Assembly (NCBI RefSeq): GCF_020621385.1
Contig: NZ_JAESVA010000009.1
Coordinates: 62,001-126,000 of the forward strand
DNA length: 64,000 nucleotides
Direction of reading: 5' to 3'
DNA from: Acidisoma cellulosilyticum
GTDB lineage: Bacteria > Pseudomonadota > Alphaproteobacteria > Acetobacterales > Acetobacteraceae
The notes beneath the pieces are model-generated. The model was not told the DNA's origin, did no database searches, and saw only the letters and a program-made list of their open reading frames with translations. Below, piece after piece: positions 54,144 through 62,856 of this stretch (positions are counted from its first letter, which is position 1; each line of letters starts with the position of its first letter). Both the position numbers and the translations under genes were made by a program.

Positions 54144-54616
54144 GTACCGCTGACGCTGTCCTGGGCGATATCCCGGCGCTGGAAGGCACGCTGCCCTCCG
54201 TCCTCATCATTACGGCGCCCTATTACAAGGCGGTCGTAAACGGCATGGCTGACGGCGCCCGCGCCGTGCTGGACCGGATCGAGGCGGAGCATGAGACCGT
54301 CGAGATTGCCGGCGCCTACGAATTGCCGCAGGCGCTGCGCATTGCCGCCGCCGCCGAGCGTTTCGACGCCTTTATCGTCATCGGCTGCGTCGTGAAGGGT
54401 GAGACCGACCATTACGACTTCATCTGCCGCGCGGCCATGGACGGCATCCTGAAGGTGGCGCTGGAGCATAAGCTTTGCCTCGGCACCGCCCTGCTGACCG
54501 TCGATACCCTGGCGCAGGCCGAGGCCCGCTCGGGCGCCGAGCATAACAAGGGCGCGGAAGCGGCGATCGCGATGCTGAAGCAGGTGGCACTCGTCCATCA
54601 CCTGGGGCGCATCTGA
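54140..54616 (+). CDS. ribH: 6,7-dimethyl-8-ribityllumazine synthase
   Basis: 158 residues. The conserved GCVVKGETDHYDF with the catalytic His region and GTALLTVDTLAQAEAR are present. Condenses the RibB product with the pyrimidine to lumazine, feeding RibE. Overlaps the previous gene by ATGA and the nusB start by one base (TGATG). Confidence 0.94.
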   Translation: MSTADAVLGDIPALEGTLPSVLIITAPYYKAVVNGMADGARAVLDRIEAEHETVEIAGAYELPQALRIAAAAERFDAFIVIGCVVKGETDHYDFICRAAMDGILKVALEHKLCLGTALLTVDTLAQAEARSGAEHNKGAEAAIAMLKQVALVHHLGRI

Positions 54617-55152
54617 TGACCGGTTCCAAGGGCGGCAAGCCGCAGGGGCGCCCGGCTCAGGGGCGCCCGCGCACGGGCGCACGCGTCGCCGCCGTGCAGG
54701 CGCTGTTCCAGAGCGAACAGGCCGAGGAAAACGCCGAGACCGTCATCGACCAGTTCACCCGCCATCGGCTGGGCAAGGCTGCTGGCACCGAGAGTTTCGA
54801 GGAAGGGCGCGTCCCGGACGCGCATCTGCCGCTGTTCAGCGCCATCGTGCGCGCGGCGGTGCTGGGGCAACCGCAGATTGATCAGCGGATATCGGAACAC
54901 CTGCCGACCGACTGGCCTTTCGAGCGGCTGGACCCGGTGCTGCGCGCTTTGCTGCGGGCGGCGGCGGCGGAATTGTCCATGACCGACGGCCCGCCGGTTC
55001 GCGTCGTCATCAATGAATATCTCGATGTGGCGCATGGTTTCTTCCATGGCGACGAGCCCAAGCTGGTGAACGGCCTGCTCGATACGCTCGGCCGCGAGGC
55101 CCGTCCGGGAGAATTCGCGGCCGCGGCGCCCGCGGATCTGCCCGCGCCCTAA
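54616..55152 (+). CDS. nusB: Transcription antitermination factor NusB
   Basis: 178 residues, slightly long, with a disordered basic N-terminus (GSKGGKPQGRPAQGRPR). The helical NusB core is seen from ARVAAVQALFQSEQ to the conserved RVVINEYLDVAHGFF. Binds rRNA boxA with S10. Its usual neighbour ribH precedes it. Confidence 0.92.
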   Translation: MTGSKGGKPQGRPAQGRPRTGARVAAVQALFQSEQAEENAETVIDQFTRHRLGKAAGTESFEEGRVPDAHLPLFSAIVRAAVLGQPQIDQRISEHLPTDWPFERLDPVLRALLRAAAAELSMTDGPPVRVVINEYLDVAHGFFHGDEPKLVNGLLDTLGREARPGEFAAAAPADLPAP

Positions 55153-55163
55153 GGAGCCTGGTC

Positions 55164-56129
55164 TTGTCCCCGCCGGCAGAGGCTCTGCCGCCCGAATTCG
55201 ACCTCATCGGCCGGCATTTCCGCGCGCTTGCGGGGCCGGCTGCGCTCAATCTGGAAGATGACGCGGCGGTGCTGGCGCCGCCGCCAGGGCGCGAGTTGGT
55301 GATGGCGGCCGATACGATGGTCGCCGGCGTGCATTACCTGCCGGATGATCCGGCCGACGGTGTCGCGCAGAAACTGCTGCGGGTGAACCTGTCGGATCTT
55401 GCGGCCATGGGGGCTGATCCGCTCGGCTATCTGCTGACCGTGTCGGCGCCGTCCGATACGCCGGACGCCTGGTTCGCGGGTTTCGCCGCCGGTCTCGGCC
55501 GGGATCAGGCCATCTATGGTTTGTCCCTGCTGGGGGGCGATACGACAAGCACGCCAGGGCCGGTGACGCTGTCGCTGACCATCATCGGCCATGTGGCGCC
55601 GGGCCAGGCTGTCCGTCGCCGTGGCGCCAAGCCGGGTGATGAGGTTTGGGTCACGGGCACCATCGGTGACGGTGCGCTGGGCCTCGCCGTCTCGCTCGGC
55701 AAGCTCACCGATGCCACGGGTTTTCTTCGTCGGCGCTACTGTGTGCCTTCCCCGCGTCTGGGCCTGCCGCTGGCCGGGGCGGTTTCCGCCGCGATCGATG
55801 TTTCGGACGGGTTGTTGCAGGACCTGGGACATCTCTGCCGTTTGGCGGGATGCGGTGCGGAGGTCGAAGCCGAAGCGGTGCCGCTATCGCCGGCCGCGCG
55901 CGCGGCCGGGCCGGACTGGTTCGCCAATTGCCTCGGCGGCGGCGATGATTATGAATTGCTGCTGGCCGTGCCGCCCGGAAAAGGCGAGGCTTTGGCCGAT
56001 GAATGCCGCCTCCGCGGCGTGCCGCTCACCCGGATCGGCAGATTCCTGGCCGGAGAGATGCAGGTGCGCGTGCTGGATGGGAAAGGCCGCCCGATGGCGA
56101 TCGCCCATCACGGCTGGAGCCATTTCTAA
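55164..56129 (+). CDS. thiL: Thiamine-monophosphate kinase
   Basis: 321 residues with a TTG start at 55164, supported by AAGGAG just upstream. PurM-like fold: LEDDAAVL, AADTMVAGVHYLPD, NLSDLAAMGADPLGYLL and GGDDYELLLAVP. Phosphorylates thiamine phosphate to the diphosphate. It follows nusB by 11 bases, a common alphaproteobacterial order. Confidence 0.92.
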   Translation: MSPPAEALPPEFDLIGRHFRALAGPAALNLEDDAAVLAPPPGRELVMAADTMVAGVHYLPDDPADGVAQKLLRVNLSDLAAMGADPLGYLLTVSAPSDTPDAWFAGFAAGLGRDQAIYGLSLLGGDTTSTPGPVTLSLTIIGHVAPGQAVRRRGAKPGDEVWVTGTIGDGALGLAVSLGKLTDATGFLRRRYCVPSPRLGLPLAGAVSAAIDVSDGLLQDLGHLCRLAGCGAEVEAEAVPLSPAARAAGPDWFANCLGGGDDYELLLAVPPGKGEALADECRLRGVPLTRIGRFLAGEMQVRVLDGKGRPMAIAHHGWSHF

Positions 56130-56170
56130 AAGGGCAGAAGGCTGAAGACGCCGTCTGCCCCTATCAAGCT

Positions 56171-56719
56171 TTAGAAGCTCGGGCCGCCGCCATTGACGCC
56201 GCCGCCGCCGGCGCTCGACCCGCCGGTCGAGCCGCCGCCGCCGTTGAAGCGACCGATATTGCCGAAAAGCTGCTGCAGGACGGAGGCCGAGGCACCCGGT
56301 GTGGGTGTGGTGCCCGGTGCCATGCCGACGTTCTTGGAATCGGCCTTGTCATAGACATTGACCTTCTGCAGCACGCCGCTCTGGTCGAAATTCAGGACCA
56401 CCACGCGCTGTTCCAGCACGCCCGGCAGCCGGCCGACGCGCGGGCGGGTGATCTGGCTGATATAGATCCAGGAATTGTCGTTGAAGGTCTCATGCGTCGT
56501 CGGCGAGCCGAGCAGCGCGGTCGCATCGGCCTGCGTCGTGGTGCCGGGCGTCAACTGCTTCAGCGCGTCAGCGTCGATCGGGTCGCCGCGTGTGGTCGAC
56601 TGAGCCTGGAAGAAACTGCAGCCCGCCAGCGGCAGGCCGATGACCAGACAGGCAACGGCAGCAGCGCGGCGAAAGCTCGTCTGGCGACGCGGCGAAGCAG
56701 TTTCGGACACTCGGCTCAT
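56171..56719 (-). CDS. bamE: Outer membrane protein assembly factor BamE (SmpA/OmlA)
   Basis: 182 residues. Signal peptide with lipobox LAGC, then the BamE core: LKQLTPGTTTQADATALLGSPTTHETFNDNSWIYIS and VVLNFDQSGVLQKVNVYD. The tail is glycine-rich and probably disordered. Lipoprotein of the BAM complex in the outer membrane. Divergent from the DUF177 gene and convergent with thiL. Confidence 0.9.
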   Translation of the reverse strand: MSRVSETASPRRQTSFRRAAAVACLVIGLPLAGCSFFQAQSTTRGDPIDADALKQLTPGTTTQADATALLGSPTTHETFNDNSWIYISQITRPRVGRLPGVLEQRVVVLNFDQSGVLQKVNVYDKADSKNVGMAPGTTPTPGASASVLQQLFGNIGRFNGGGGSTGGSSAGGGGVNGGGPSF

Positions 56720-56944
56720 TCCTTCGTCTCATCTCCGCTCGGCATCGGGGGCAGGCATGAGGCCAGCGGCAGAAGCGCTGCGGAGACGAAACAGAGACCC
56801 CACATCGCAAGCGGGGTGGGTGTCATGCCCCTGATCCGCTGTCAACTCGTCCCGGAAGGGACTATCGTGATGTTAATCCCGAGCCTGGACCAGGATGGAC
56901 ACCAGGGCTGGCGGGTAAAGCCGATGGATGAAGACCCTCAGATC

Positions 56945-57454
56945 ATGACGCCCGAATTTTCCCGCCCTGTGCTCGCAGCACAGATCGGCCAGAACGAAAC
57001 CCTCCGAACCATCGAGGCGACGCCTGACGAATGTGTCGCCCTCGCCAAGCGGCTGGGCCTGGTCGAACTCCTGTCCTTCAGCGCGACGATCCGCCTCAAC
57101 CGCAAGCCGCGCGACGAATTCCTGGCCCATGGTGAGATCCGTGCTCGCGCCGTGCGGACCTGTGTGGTCTCGCTGGAAGACTTCACCGAGCCCACGGACA
57201 GCCTGTTCACGATTCGATTCGTGACCAAGGAAACGCCGCTGCAGGACGATGAAGATACGCCTGTCGCCTATGACGACGGCCCGGACGAGGTCCTGTACGA
57301 AGATGCGACCCTCGATCTGGGGGAGGCGATGGTGCAGGAATATGCCCTGTCGCTGGTGCCCTATCCGCGCAAGCCCGGCATCGTCTTCGAGGAGACAGTT
57401 GAAGAAGAAGGCAATGCTTTTGCCATTCTGAAGAAGCTCGCCCAGAAGCAGTAG
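56945..57454 (+). CDS. DUF177/YceD family protein
   Basis: 169 residues if started at the ATG at 56945 (MTPEFSRPV, the usual N-terminus); ATGs at 56924 and 56825 are in the same frame. Landmarks are RTCVVSLEDF, RFVTKETP and GEAMVQEYALSLVPYPRKPGIVF. YceD proteins are linked to 23S rRNA/ribosome maturation and are commonly encoded beside rpmF, as here. The ubiquinol-cytochrome c chaperone gene usually found before it in alphaproteobacteria is absent. Confidence 0.87.
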   Translation: MTPEFSRPVLAAQIGQNETLRTIEATPDECVALAKRLGLVELLSFSATIRLNRKPRDEFLAHGEIRARAVRTCVVSLEDFTEPTDSLFTIRFVTKETPLQDDEDTPVAYDDGPDEVLYEDATLDLGEAMVQEYALSLVPYPRKPGIVFEETVEEEGNAFAILKKLAQKQ

Positions 57455-57610
57455 GGGCGGAATTCAGGCGTTGCGACCCCGAGTCGCTTGTCCTGCGCTC
57501 CACGGGGCGAGGCAGGCACATGAAAGGGTTGTGCAGTCCGTGTGCGGCCTGCGCTTGCCGCAAGGGGGGCAGTCTGCTAACTGGCCCGCCTCACGCCAAT
57601 CTAAGTCAGT

Positions 57611-57641
57611 TTGACTTCGTCCGGTTGGGCGATGGTCTATT
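57611..57641 (+). promoter_or_regulatory. Possible rpmF promoter
   Basis: TTGACT at 57611-57616, then, 18-19 bases on, GTCTAT/TCTATT ending at 57641, 21 bases before the rpmF start. The 208-base gap after the DUF177 gene would otherwise lack a start signal. The -10 match is poor, hence low confidence. Confidence 0.3.
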
Positions 57642-57662
57642 AACGAGAAAGGGGTTCCGGCG

Positions 57663-57866
57663 ATGGCCGTTCCCAAAAGAAAGACGTCGCCGTCCCGCCG
57701 CGGGATGCGCCGCAGCCATCAGGCTCTGACGGTTCCGAGCTTTGCCGAATGCGGCAATTGCGGCGAGCTGAAGCGCCCTCACCACGTTTGCAGCCACTGC
57801 GGTCATTATGACGGCCGTGAAGTTGTCGGCGCTGGCAAGGCGCTTAAAGGCACGGTCCGGGCCTAA
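57663..57866 (+). CDS. rpmF: Ribosomal protein L32 (zinc-ribbon form)
   Basis: 67 residues with the N-terminal [19 protein letters not shown] conserved in all L32 and four cysteines Cys30, Cys33, Cys43, Cys46 forming a zinc ribbon. The cysteine-containing paralogue is the zinc-replete version. Followed by plsX after 51 bases, the standard rpmF-plsX-fabH order. AGAAAGGGG precedes the ATG. Confidence 0.95.
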   Translation: MAVPKRKTSPSRRGMRRSHQALTVPSFAECGNCGELKRPHHVCSHCGHYDGREVVGAGKALKGTVRA

Positions 57867-57917
57867 CCGGACCCGCGCCGCATCGTGTCTTCCCTTCAAG
57901 GTATAACGGAAGCGGCC

Positions 57918-59027
57918 ATGGGCGAACCCAAGTCCGCGCAGTTTGCCTTGGCGATTGATGCGATGGGCGGCGATGACGCGCCGGAGATGGTGGTCGCAGG
58001 GCTTGACCTTGCGGCCGAGCGCCATCCCGGCGGACGTTTCCTTCTCGTCGGCGACGAAGCCAGGCTGACCACGCTGCTCGCGAAATATAAGCGGGCGCGC
58101 GCGGCCAGTACCGTTCGTCATGCGGCGGAAGTGGTCACCGGGGATATGAAGCCCACGGTGGCTTTGCGCATGCGCGACAGCTCGATGCGCCTCGCGATCG
58201 ACGCGGTGGCGGGCGGGGAAGCGAGCGGTGTGGTTTCGGCCGGCAATACCGGCGCGCTGCTGGCGCTTGCCAAGATCGTCGTGAAGACCCTGCCGGGCAT
58301 CGATCGTCCGGCTATGGCCGCGACCGTGCCTTCGGCGCGGGGCGATGTCGTCATGCTCGATCTCGGCGCCAATGTCGTCTGCGACACCCGCAATCTGGTC
58401 GAATTCGCGGTGATGGGTGAGATGTTCGCCCGCACCGTCCTCGGCATTCCCGAACCGCGCATCGGCCTGCTCAATGTCGGCTCGGAAGAGCTGAAGGGTG
58501 ACGAGCGGCTGCGCCGGGCAGCGGATGTGCTGCGCAGCAGCCATATCGGCAGCCGCTTCCATGGTTTCGTCGAAGGCCATGACATTGCCGCCGGCACGAC
58601 GGACGTGATCGTGACCGATGGTTTCACCGGCAATGTGGCGCTGAAGACGGGCGAAGGCGCGCTCAAGCTCATGGGCGGGTTGCTGCGTCAGGTCTTCACC
58701 AGCAGTCTTTCTGCCAAGATCGCCTATCTGTTCGCCCGCACCGGTCTTGATCGGCTACGCGAATGGCTGGACCCGCGGCGCTATAACGGCGCTGTCATGG
58801 TCGGCTTGAACGGCGTCGTGGTGAAATCCCATGGCGGCACGGATGCGCTGGGCTTCGCCCATGCCGTCGATGTCGCGATGAACATGGTCGAGCACGGTTT
58901 CACGGCGGGGATCGCCGACGGTCTGCGCAAGCTTGCCGAACAGGAAAAGCTGGCGGAGACGGAGGCGGCTTTGTCCGCTGACGTCCTGGCGCCCTCCGAA
59001 GAACCGCCCTTGGCTGAGGCAAAGTAG
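57918..59027 (+). CDS. plsX: Phosphate acyltransferase PlsX
   Basis: 369 residues from the ATG at 57918. LAIDAMGGDDAP at the N-terminus, VSAGNTGALLALAKI, TVPSARGDVVMLDLGANV and VTDGFTGNVALKTGEG are family marks. Makes acyl-phosphate from acyl-ACP for phospholipid synthesis. fabH starts 6 bases after its stop. Confidence 0.95.
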   Translation: MGEPKSAQFALAIDAMGGDDAPEMVVAGLDLAAERHPGGRFLLVGDEARLTTLLAKYKRARAASTVRHAAEVVTGDMKPTVALRMRDSSMRLAIDAVAGGEASGVVSAGNTGALLALAKIVVKTLPGIDRPAMAATVPSARGDVVMLDLGANVVCDTRNLVEFAVMGEMFARTVLGIPEPRIGLLNVGSEELKGDERLRRAADVLRSSHIGSRFHGFVEGHDIAAGTTDVIVTDGFTGNVALKTGEGALKLMGGLLRQVFTSSLSAKIAYLFARTGLDRLREWLDPRRYNGAVMVGLNGVVVKSHGGTDALGFAHAVDVAMNMVEHGFTAGIADGLRKLAEQEKLAETEAALSADVLAPSEEPPLAEAK

Positions 59028-59033
59028 AGAATC

Positions 59034-60020
59034 GTGACAGCGCGCATCCGTTCCGTATTGGCGGGCGCGGGCGGCTTTCTGCCGGGCCGCGTCGTGACGA
59101 ATGATGAGATGGCGGCACTCGTCGACACCTCCGACGCCTGGATCCGCGAACGCACGGGCATCCACCAGCGCTATCGCGCCGAAGGCGCCGAGACCACGAC
59201 CTCCATGGCCGTCGCGGCCGCCCGCCGCGCGCTGGACACGGCAGGGGCGACGCCGGATGACGTGGACCTTATCATCGTCGGCACCAGCACGCCCGATCAG
59301 GCATTCCCCTCCGTCGCCGTGCGCGTTCAGGCGGCGCTCGGCATCCAGACCGGTTTCGGTTTCGATGTCTCGGCCGCCTGCGCGGGCTTCGTCTATGCAC
59401 TGTCGGTCGCGGATGAGCTGATCCGGGCCGGCCGGGCGCGTGGCGCCTTGGTGATCGGTGCGGAGGTCTTCTCCCGCATCCTCGATTATACCGACCGTGG
59501 CACCTGTGTGCTGTTCGGTGACGGTGCCGGCGCGGTCTTTCTGCGCGCCGAGGCGGGCGAGGGCGAGCAGGGCATTCTGTCGACCCATCTGCATGCGCAA
59601 GGCGCGCTTGGTGACATCCTGTACGTGGATGGCGCCATCGGTGTCGCCGATAGCGCGGGCCAGCCGTTGCCCGGCAAGCTGCGCATGAACGGGCGCGAGG
59701 TTTTCCGCCATGCCGTGCAGCGCTTGTCGGAAAGCGTGGAGGAAGCGCTGGCCGCGAATAATCTGGAGCGCGGCGCGGTCGATTGGCTGGTACCCCATCA
59801 GGCCAATATTCGAATTATCGAGGGCATGGGCCGCAAGCTTGGTCTGGCACCGGAGCGGGTCGTCATCACCGTCGACCGGCATGCCAATACCTCGGCCGCC
59901 TCCATTCCGCTGGCGCTGGCCGAAGCCCTGGGCGACGGCCGTATTCAGCCCGGCCAGCTGGTGCTGATGGAAGCGCTCGGTGGCGGTCTGGTCTGGGGTT
60001 CCGCGCTCGTCCGCATCTAA
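59034..60020 (+). CDS. fabH: Beta-ketoacyl-ACP synthase III
   Basis: 328 residues, GTG start at 59034. Catalytic triad Cys116 (SAACAGF), His255 (VPHQAN) and Asn285 (HANTSAAS). Condenses acetyl-CoA with malonyl-ACP to start fatty acid synthesis. Complete, with the final GLVWGSALVRI. Confidence 0.95.
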   Translation: MTARIRSVLAGAGGFLPGRVVTNDEMAALVDTSDAWIRERTGIHQRYRAEGAETTTSMAVAAARRALDTAGATPDDVDLIIVGTSTPDQAFPSVAVRVQAALGIQTGFGFDVSAACAGFVYALSVADELIRAGRARGALVIGAEVFSRILDYTDRGTCVLFGDGAGAVFLRAEAGEGEQGILSTHLHAQGALGDILYVDGAIGVADSAGQPLPGKLRMNGREVFRHAVQRLSESVEEALAANNLERGAVDWLVPHQANIRIIEGMGRKLGLAPERVVITVDRHANTSAASIPLALAEALGDGRIQPGQLVLMEALGGGLVWGSALVRI

Positions 60021-60102
60021 GCTGCATGCTTAGTCGCTTCCCGCCTTCTCTTCGCCACGGATAAAACATCCGCGTGCCAAAGCCTTGATGGTGAAGGATT
60101 CG

Positions 60103-60130
60103 TTGACTCAGCGGCTGGCAATGCTACCGT
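60103..60130 (+). promoter_or_regulatory. Candidate ihfA promoter, possibly giving a leaderless mRNA
   Basis: TTGACT at 60103-60108, a 16-base spacer and TACCGT at 60125-60130. The ihfA ATG (60137) begins 7 bases after the -10 box, about where transcription would start, and no ribosome binding site precedes it. Confidence 0.4.
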
Positions 60131-60136
60131 TACAGC

Positions 60137-60451
60137 ATGAGTACAGTGACGCGCGCCCAGCTGGCCGAGACGATCTACGCACAGGTTGGCCTGTCGCGTA
60201 ACGAGTCGGCTGACCTGTTGGAAGCCGTCCTGGAACGAATTTCGACGGCGCTTGAAGCTGGTGAATCTGTTAAAATCAGTGGCTTCGGGACCTTTTCTGT
60301 CAGACAGAAGGGCCGCCGTATCGGTCGCAACCCGAAGACCGGGGTCGAGGTTCCGATCCTGCCGCGGCGGGTTTTGGTGTTCCGGCCGAGCCAGGTGCTG
60401 AAAGGCACCGTCAATGGTGAGGTCGTTGAGGATGACGGTGCAGATTCATGA
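60137..60451 (+). CDS. ihfA: Integration host factor alpha subunit
   Basis: 104 residues of the HU/IHF family. The beta-arm core [28 protein letters not shown] and the closing [18 protein letters not shown] are typical of IHF-alpha. DNA-bending nucleoid protein. It overlaps the MerR gene by 4 bases (ATGA). fabH-ihfA-merR is the usual order in this class of bacteria. Confidence 0.93.
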   Translation: MSTVTRAQLAETIYAQVGLSRNESADLLEAVLERISTALEAGESVKISGFGTFSVRQKGRRIGRNPKTGVEVPILPRRVLVFRPSQVLKGTVNGEVVEDDGADS

Positions 60452-61035
60452 GCGCCATTCCTCTCCCCCGCGACGATGACGATCACGCCGGCCGCGCCAA
60501 ACCCAAGAAGGCGCCGACGGCTTTTCGCACGATCAGCGAAGTAGCGGACGATCTTCATATACCGCAGCATGTTCTGCGCTTCTGGGAAACCAAGTTCAGC
60601 CAGGTCAAGCCGCTGAAACGGGGTGGCGGTCGCCGCTATTACCGGCCCGACGATGTCACGCTGCTGCGGCGGATCGCGCATCTGCTCTATACCCAGGGCT
60701 ATACGATCAAGGGCGTGCAGCGCCTGCTGCGCGAGGGCGGCGGCCGCCTGGCCGATGATATTCCACCACCGCTGCTCGACGATCAGGACAGCGAGGGCGA
60801 GACCGACAGCGAAGCGCTGCTGTCCGACCATTCGCCTGAGGAGCCGGTGGCTGAAGCGACGGTGACGGTCAATCTTCCGCTACGCTTCATCCCGCGGTCC
60901 AGCCAGGGGACGTCCGCCATCGCGACGCTACCCTCCGCTCTCTCGGCCAAGGACGACGAGATCCTGCGCCTGCGCGGCGCCCTGACCGAGATGCTCGGCC
61001 AGCTTGAGGGATTGCGCGCGCTTCTCATGCGCTGA
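60448..61035 (+). CDS. MerR-family transcriptional regulator
   Basis: 195 residues. The winged HTH reads [43 protein letters not shown], and [20 protein letters not shown] is the dimer helix start. The C-terminal part is acidic, low-complexity, then helical. It is the MerR-type protein conserved after ihfA in alphaproteobacteria; its targets are not known. No metal-binding cysteines. Confidence 0.87.
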   Translation: MSAIPLPRDDDDHAGRAKPKKAPTAFRTISEVADDLHIPQHVLRFWETKFSQVKPLKRGGGRRYYRPDDVTLLRRIAHLLYTQGYTIKGVQRLLREGGGRLADDIPPPLLDDQDSEGETDSEALLSDHSPEEPVAEATVTVNLPLRFIPRSSQGTSAIATLPSALSAKDDEILRLRGALTEMLGQLEGLRALLMR

Positions 61036-61084
61036 AGCGCCGGCATGCCTGCCGCTTTGGGCAGCCAGCGGCTTTAAAATCAAA

Positions 61085-61103
61085 CTGTAACAAAACCTTT
61101 CAT
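61085..61103 (+). promoter_or_regulatory. Possible Pho box upstream of the phosphate transporter
   Basis: CTGTAAC, AAAA, CCTTTCAT: two imperfect CTGTCAT-like 7-mers 11 bases apart, the layout of a PhoB site. It lies 56 bases before the PiT start codon. Several mismatches make it tentative. Confidence 0.35.
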
Positions 61104-61158
61104 CGCCTGTTTGCGTTCGAGCCGTTAAGTCGGTTCCGAAACGGTACAGGGTCAGGAT

Positions 61159-62790
61159 ATGTCGGATATAGCAGCGTCTCGTCAGGGTCTGGGTAGCCCC
61201 GGCTCCGGCGATCGGCACTCCGGCGGTCCGCGCCATTGGGCGACGGTGCCGGTATTCGCGCTTCTGCTCGTTTGCGGCCTGGGTTACGCGGTCTATGGCC
61301 TGGTCGCGGATATGCAGGATGCCGGCAGTTCGCCCCTGGCCATCGGCGCTTTCCTGCTGCTGGGCATCGCGCTGCTCATCGCGCTCGGTTTCGAATTCGT
61401 AAACGGTTTCCACGATACCGCGAATGCGGTCGCGACCGTCATCTATACCAATAGTCTGCCGCCGACGATTGCCGTCGTCTGGTCCGGCTTCTTCAATTTC
61501 CTCGGCGTGCTGACCTCGTCCGGTGCGGTCGCCTATGCCATCATCGCTCTGCTGCCGAACGACCTTGTGCTCAATGTCGGCAGCGGTGCGGGTTTCGCGA
61601 TGATCTTCGCGCTGCTGCTTTCGGCCATCGGCTGGAACCTGCTGACCTGGTGGTTCGGCATCCCGAATTCTTCCTCCCATGCGCTGATCGGCTCGGTCAT
61701 CGGTGTCGGCCTGGCTAATCAGCTGATGGCGCCGGCCGGTCACCCGACCGCCGGCGTGCAATGGGGGGCGGCGATCGGCGTGCTCAAGGGCCTGCTGTTC
61801 AGCCCCGTCGCGGGCTTCGTGCTGGCGGCGCTGCTGCTGCTGATCATGAAAGCGGTGATCCGTTCCAAGAAACTGTATGAGGCGCCGGAAGGCCGCAATC
61901 CGCCGCCGCTGTGGATCCGCGCCATTCTGGTGCTGACCTGCACCAGCGTCTCCTTCGCCCATGGCGGGAATGACGGCCAGAAGGGCATGGGCCTGATCAT
62001 GCTGATCCTGATCGGCGTGGCGCCGACGGCCTTCGCCCTCAATCGTACCGTGCCGGAAAGCCATACGCCGACCTTCGTCGCGGCCAGCAAGAATGCCGCC
62101 GCGGTCTTCGATGCCCATGCCGCCCAGGACGCGACGAAAGTGGAGGCCGCCGAGGCGCGTCAGCGGGTGGATGACGCCCTGAACAAGAAGACGATTTCGA
62201 GCCCCGAAGCCTTCGCGGCGCTGAGCACCCTGGCGCATACGATTGCGGACGAGGTCCATAGCTACGGCGCCTTCTCCCGCGTGCCGGCAGCGGAATCGGC
62301 CAATATCCGCAACGACATGTATCTGACCGACGCTGCCGTGACGGCGCTTGCCAAGAATCCCGGCTCGCTGTCGGCGGATGAGACCAAGACGCTGAAAGCC
62401 TATAAGGCGGAGCTGGAACAAGGCACGCGCTTCATCCCGACCTGGGTGAAGGTCTCTGTCGCCATTGCCCTCGGCCTTGGCACCATGGTCGGCTGGAAGC
62501 GCATCGTGACGACGGTGGGTGAGCGTATCGGCAAGACGCATTTGAGCTACGCCCAGGGTGCGGCGTCCGAGATCGTCGCTGCCGCCACCATCTCGATGGC
62601 GGAGGTTTGGGGCCTGCCGGTTTCGACCACGCATATTCTGTCGAGCGGTGTTGCCGGCACCATGGTGGCCCAAGGGTCTGGCCTGCAACGCAGCACGATC
62701 GTCAAACTGGCTTCGGCCTGGATTCTTACGCTTCCGGTCGCGATTGCGCTGTCGGGTCTGCTGTTCTTCGTGTTCCGCGAGATTTTCTGA
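61159..62790 (+). CDS. Inorganic phosphate transporter, PiT family
   Basis: 543 residues, about ten membrane segments in two halves. The duplicated PiT signature is GFEFVNGFHDTANAVATVIYT in the first half and SFAHGGNDGQKGMG in the second; SNNS-like GIPNSSSHALIGSVIG and LPVSTTHILSSGVAGTM are the repeated pores. A long hydrophilic loop lies about 290-420. Low-affinity H+/metal-phosphate symport, inner membrane. Confidence 0.93.
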   Translation: MSDIAASRQGLGSPGSGDRHSGGPRHWATVPVFALLLVCGLGYAVYGLVADMQDAGSSPLAIGAFLLLGIALLIALGFEFVNGFHDTANAVATVIYTNSLPPTIAVVWSGFFNFLGVLTSSGAVAYAIIALLPNDLVLNVGSGAGFAMIFALLLSAIGWNLLTWWFGIPNSSSHALIGSVIGVGLANQLMAPAGHPTAGVQWGAAIGVLKGLLFSPVAGFVLAALLLLIMKAVIRSKKLYEAPEGRNPPPLWIRAILVLTCTSVSFAHGGNDGQKGMGLIMLILIGVAPTAFALNRTVPESHTPTFVAASKNAAAVFDAHAAQDATKVEAAEARQRVDDALNKKTISSPEAFAALSTLAHTIADEVHSYGAFSRVPAAESANIRNDMYLTDAAVTALAKNPGSLSADETKTLKAYKAELEQGTRFIPTWVKVSVAIALGLGTMVGWKRIVTTVGERIGKTHLSYAQGAASEIVAAATISMAEVWGLPVSTTHILSSGVAGTMVAQGSGLQRSTIVKLASAWILTLPVAIALSGLLFFVFREIF

Positions 62791-62805
62791 GGCTTGGCTT
62801 CAGAC

Positions 62806-62844
62806 AAAAAAGGCCGCCGGGGTTTTGCCTCGGCGGCCTTTTTT
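62806..62844. terminator. Bidirectional rho-independent terminator
   Basis: AGGCCGCCG (62811-62819) and CGGCGGCCT (62831-62839) pair with runs of A before and T after, giving T-tracts in both directions. Lies between converging PiT and ribokinase genes, the best terminator in the window. Confidence 0.85.
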
Positions 62845-62856
62845 ATGGCGTGGCGG

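Noticed and set aside
55149-55832. Minus-strand ORF opposite thiL
   Set aside because: Arg/His-rich mirror of the thiL frame with no family pattern.
56003-56944. Extension of the DUF177 frame back to 56003
   Set aside because: The extra ~310 residues run out of frame over the end of thiL and opposite bamE and have no family similarity; the usual N-terminus begins at 56945.
61036-61158. tRNA gene after the MerR gene, as in some alphaproteobacteria
   Set aside because: No cloverleaf, TPsiC-like GGTTCGANTCC or CCA end could be found in this gap.
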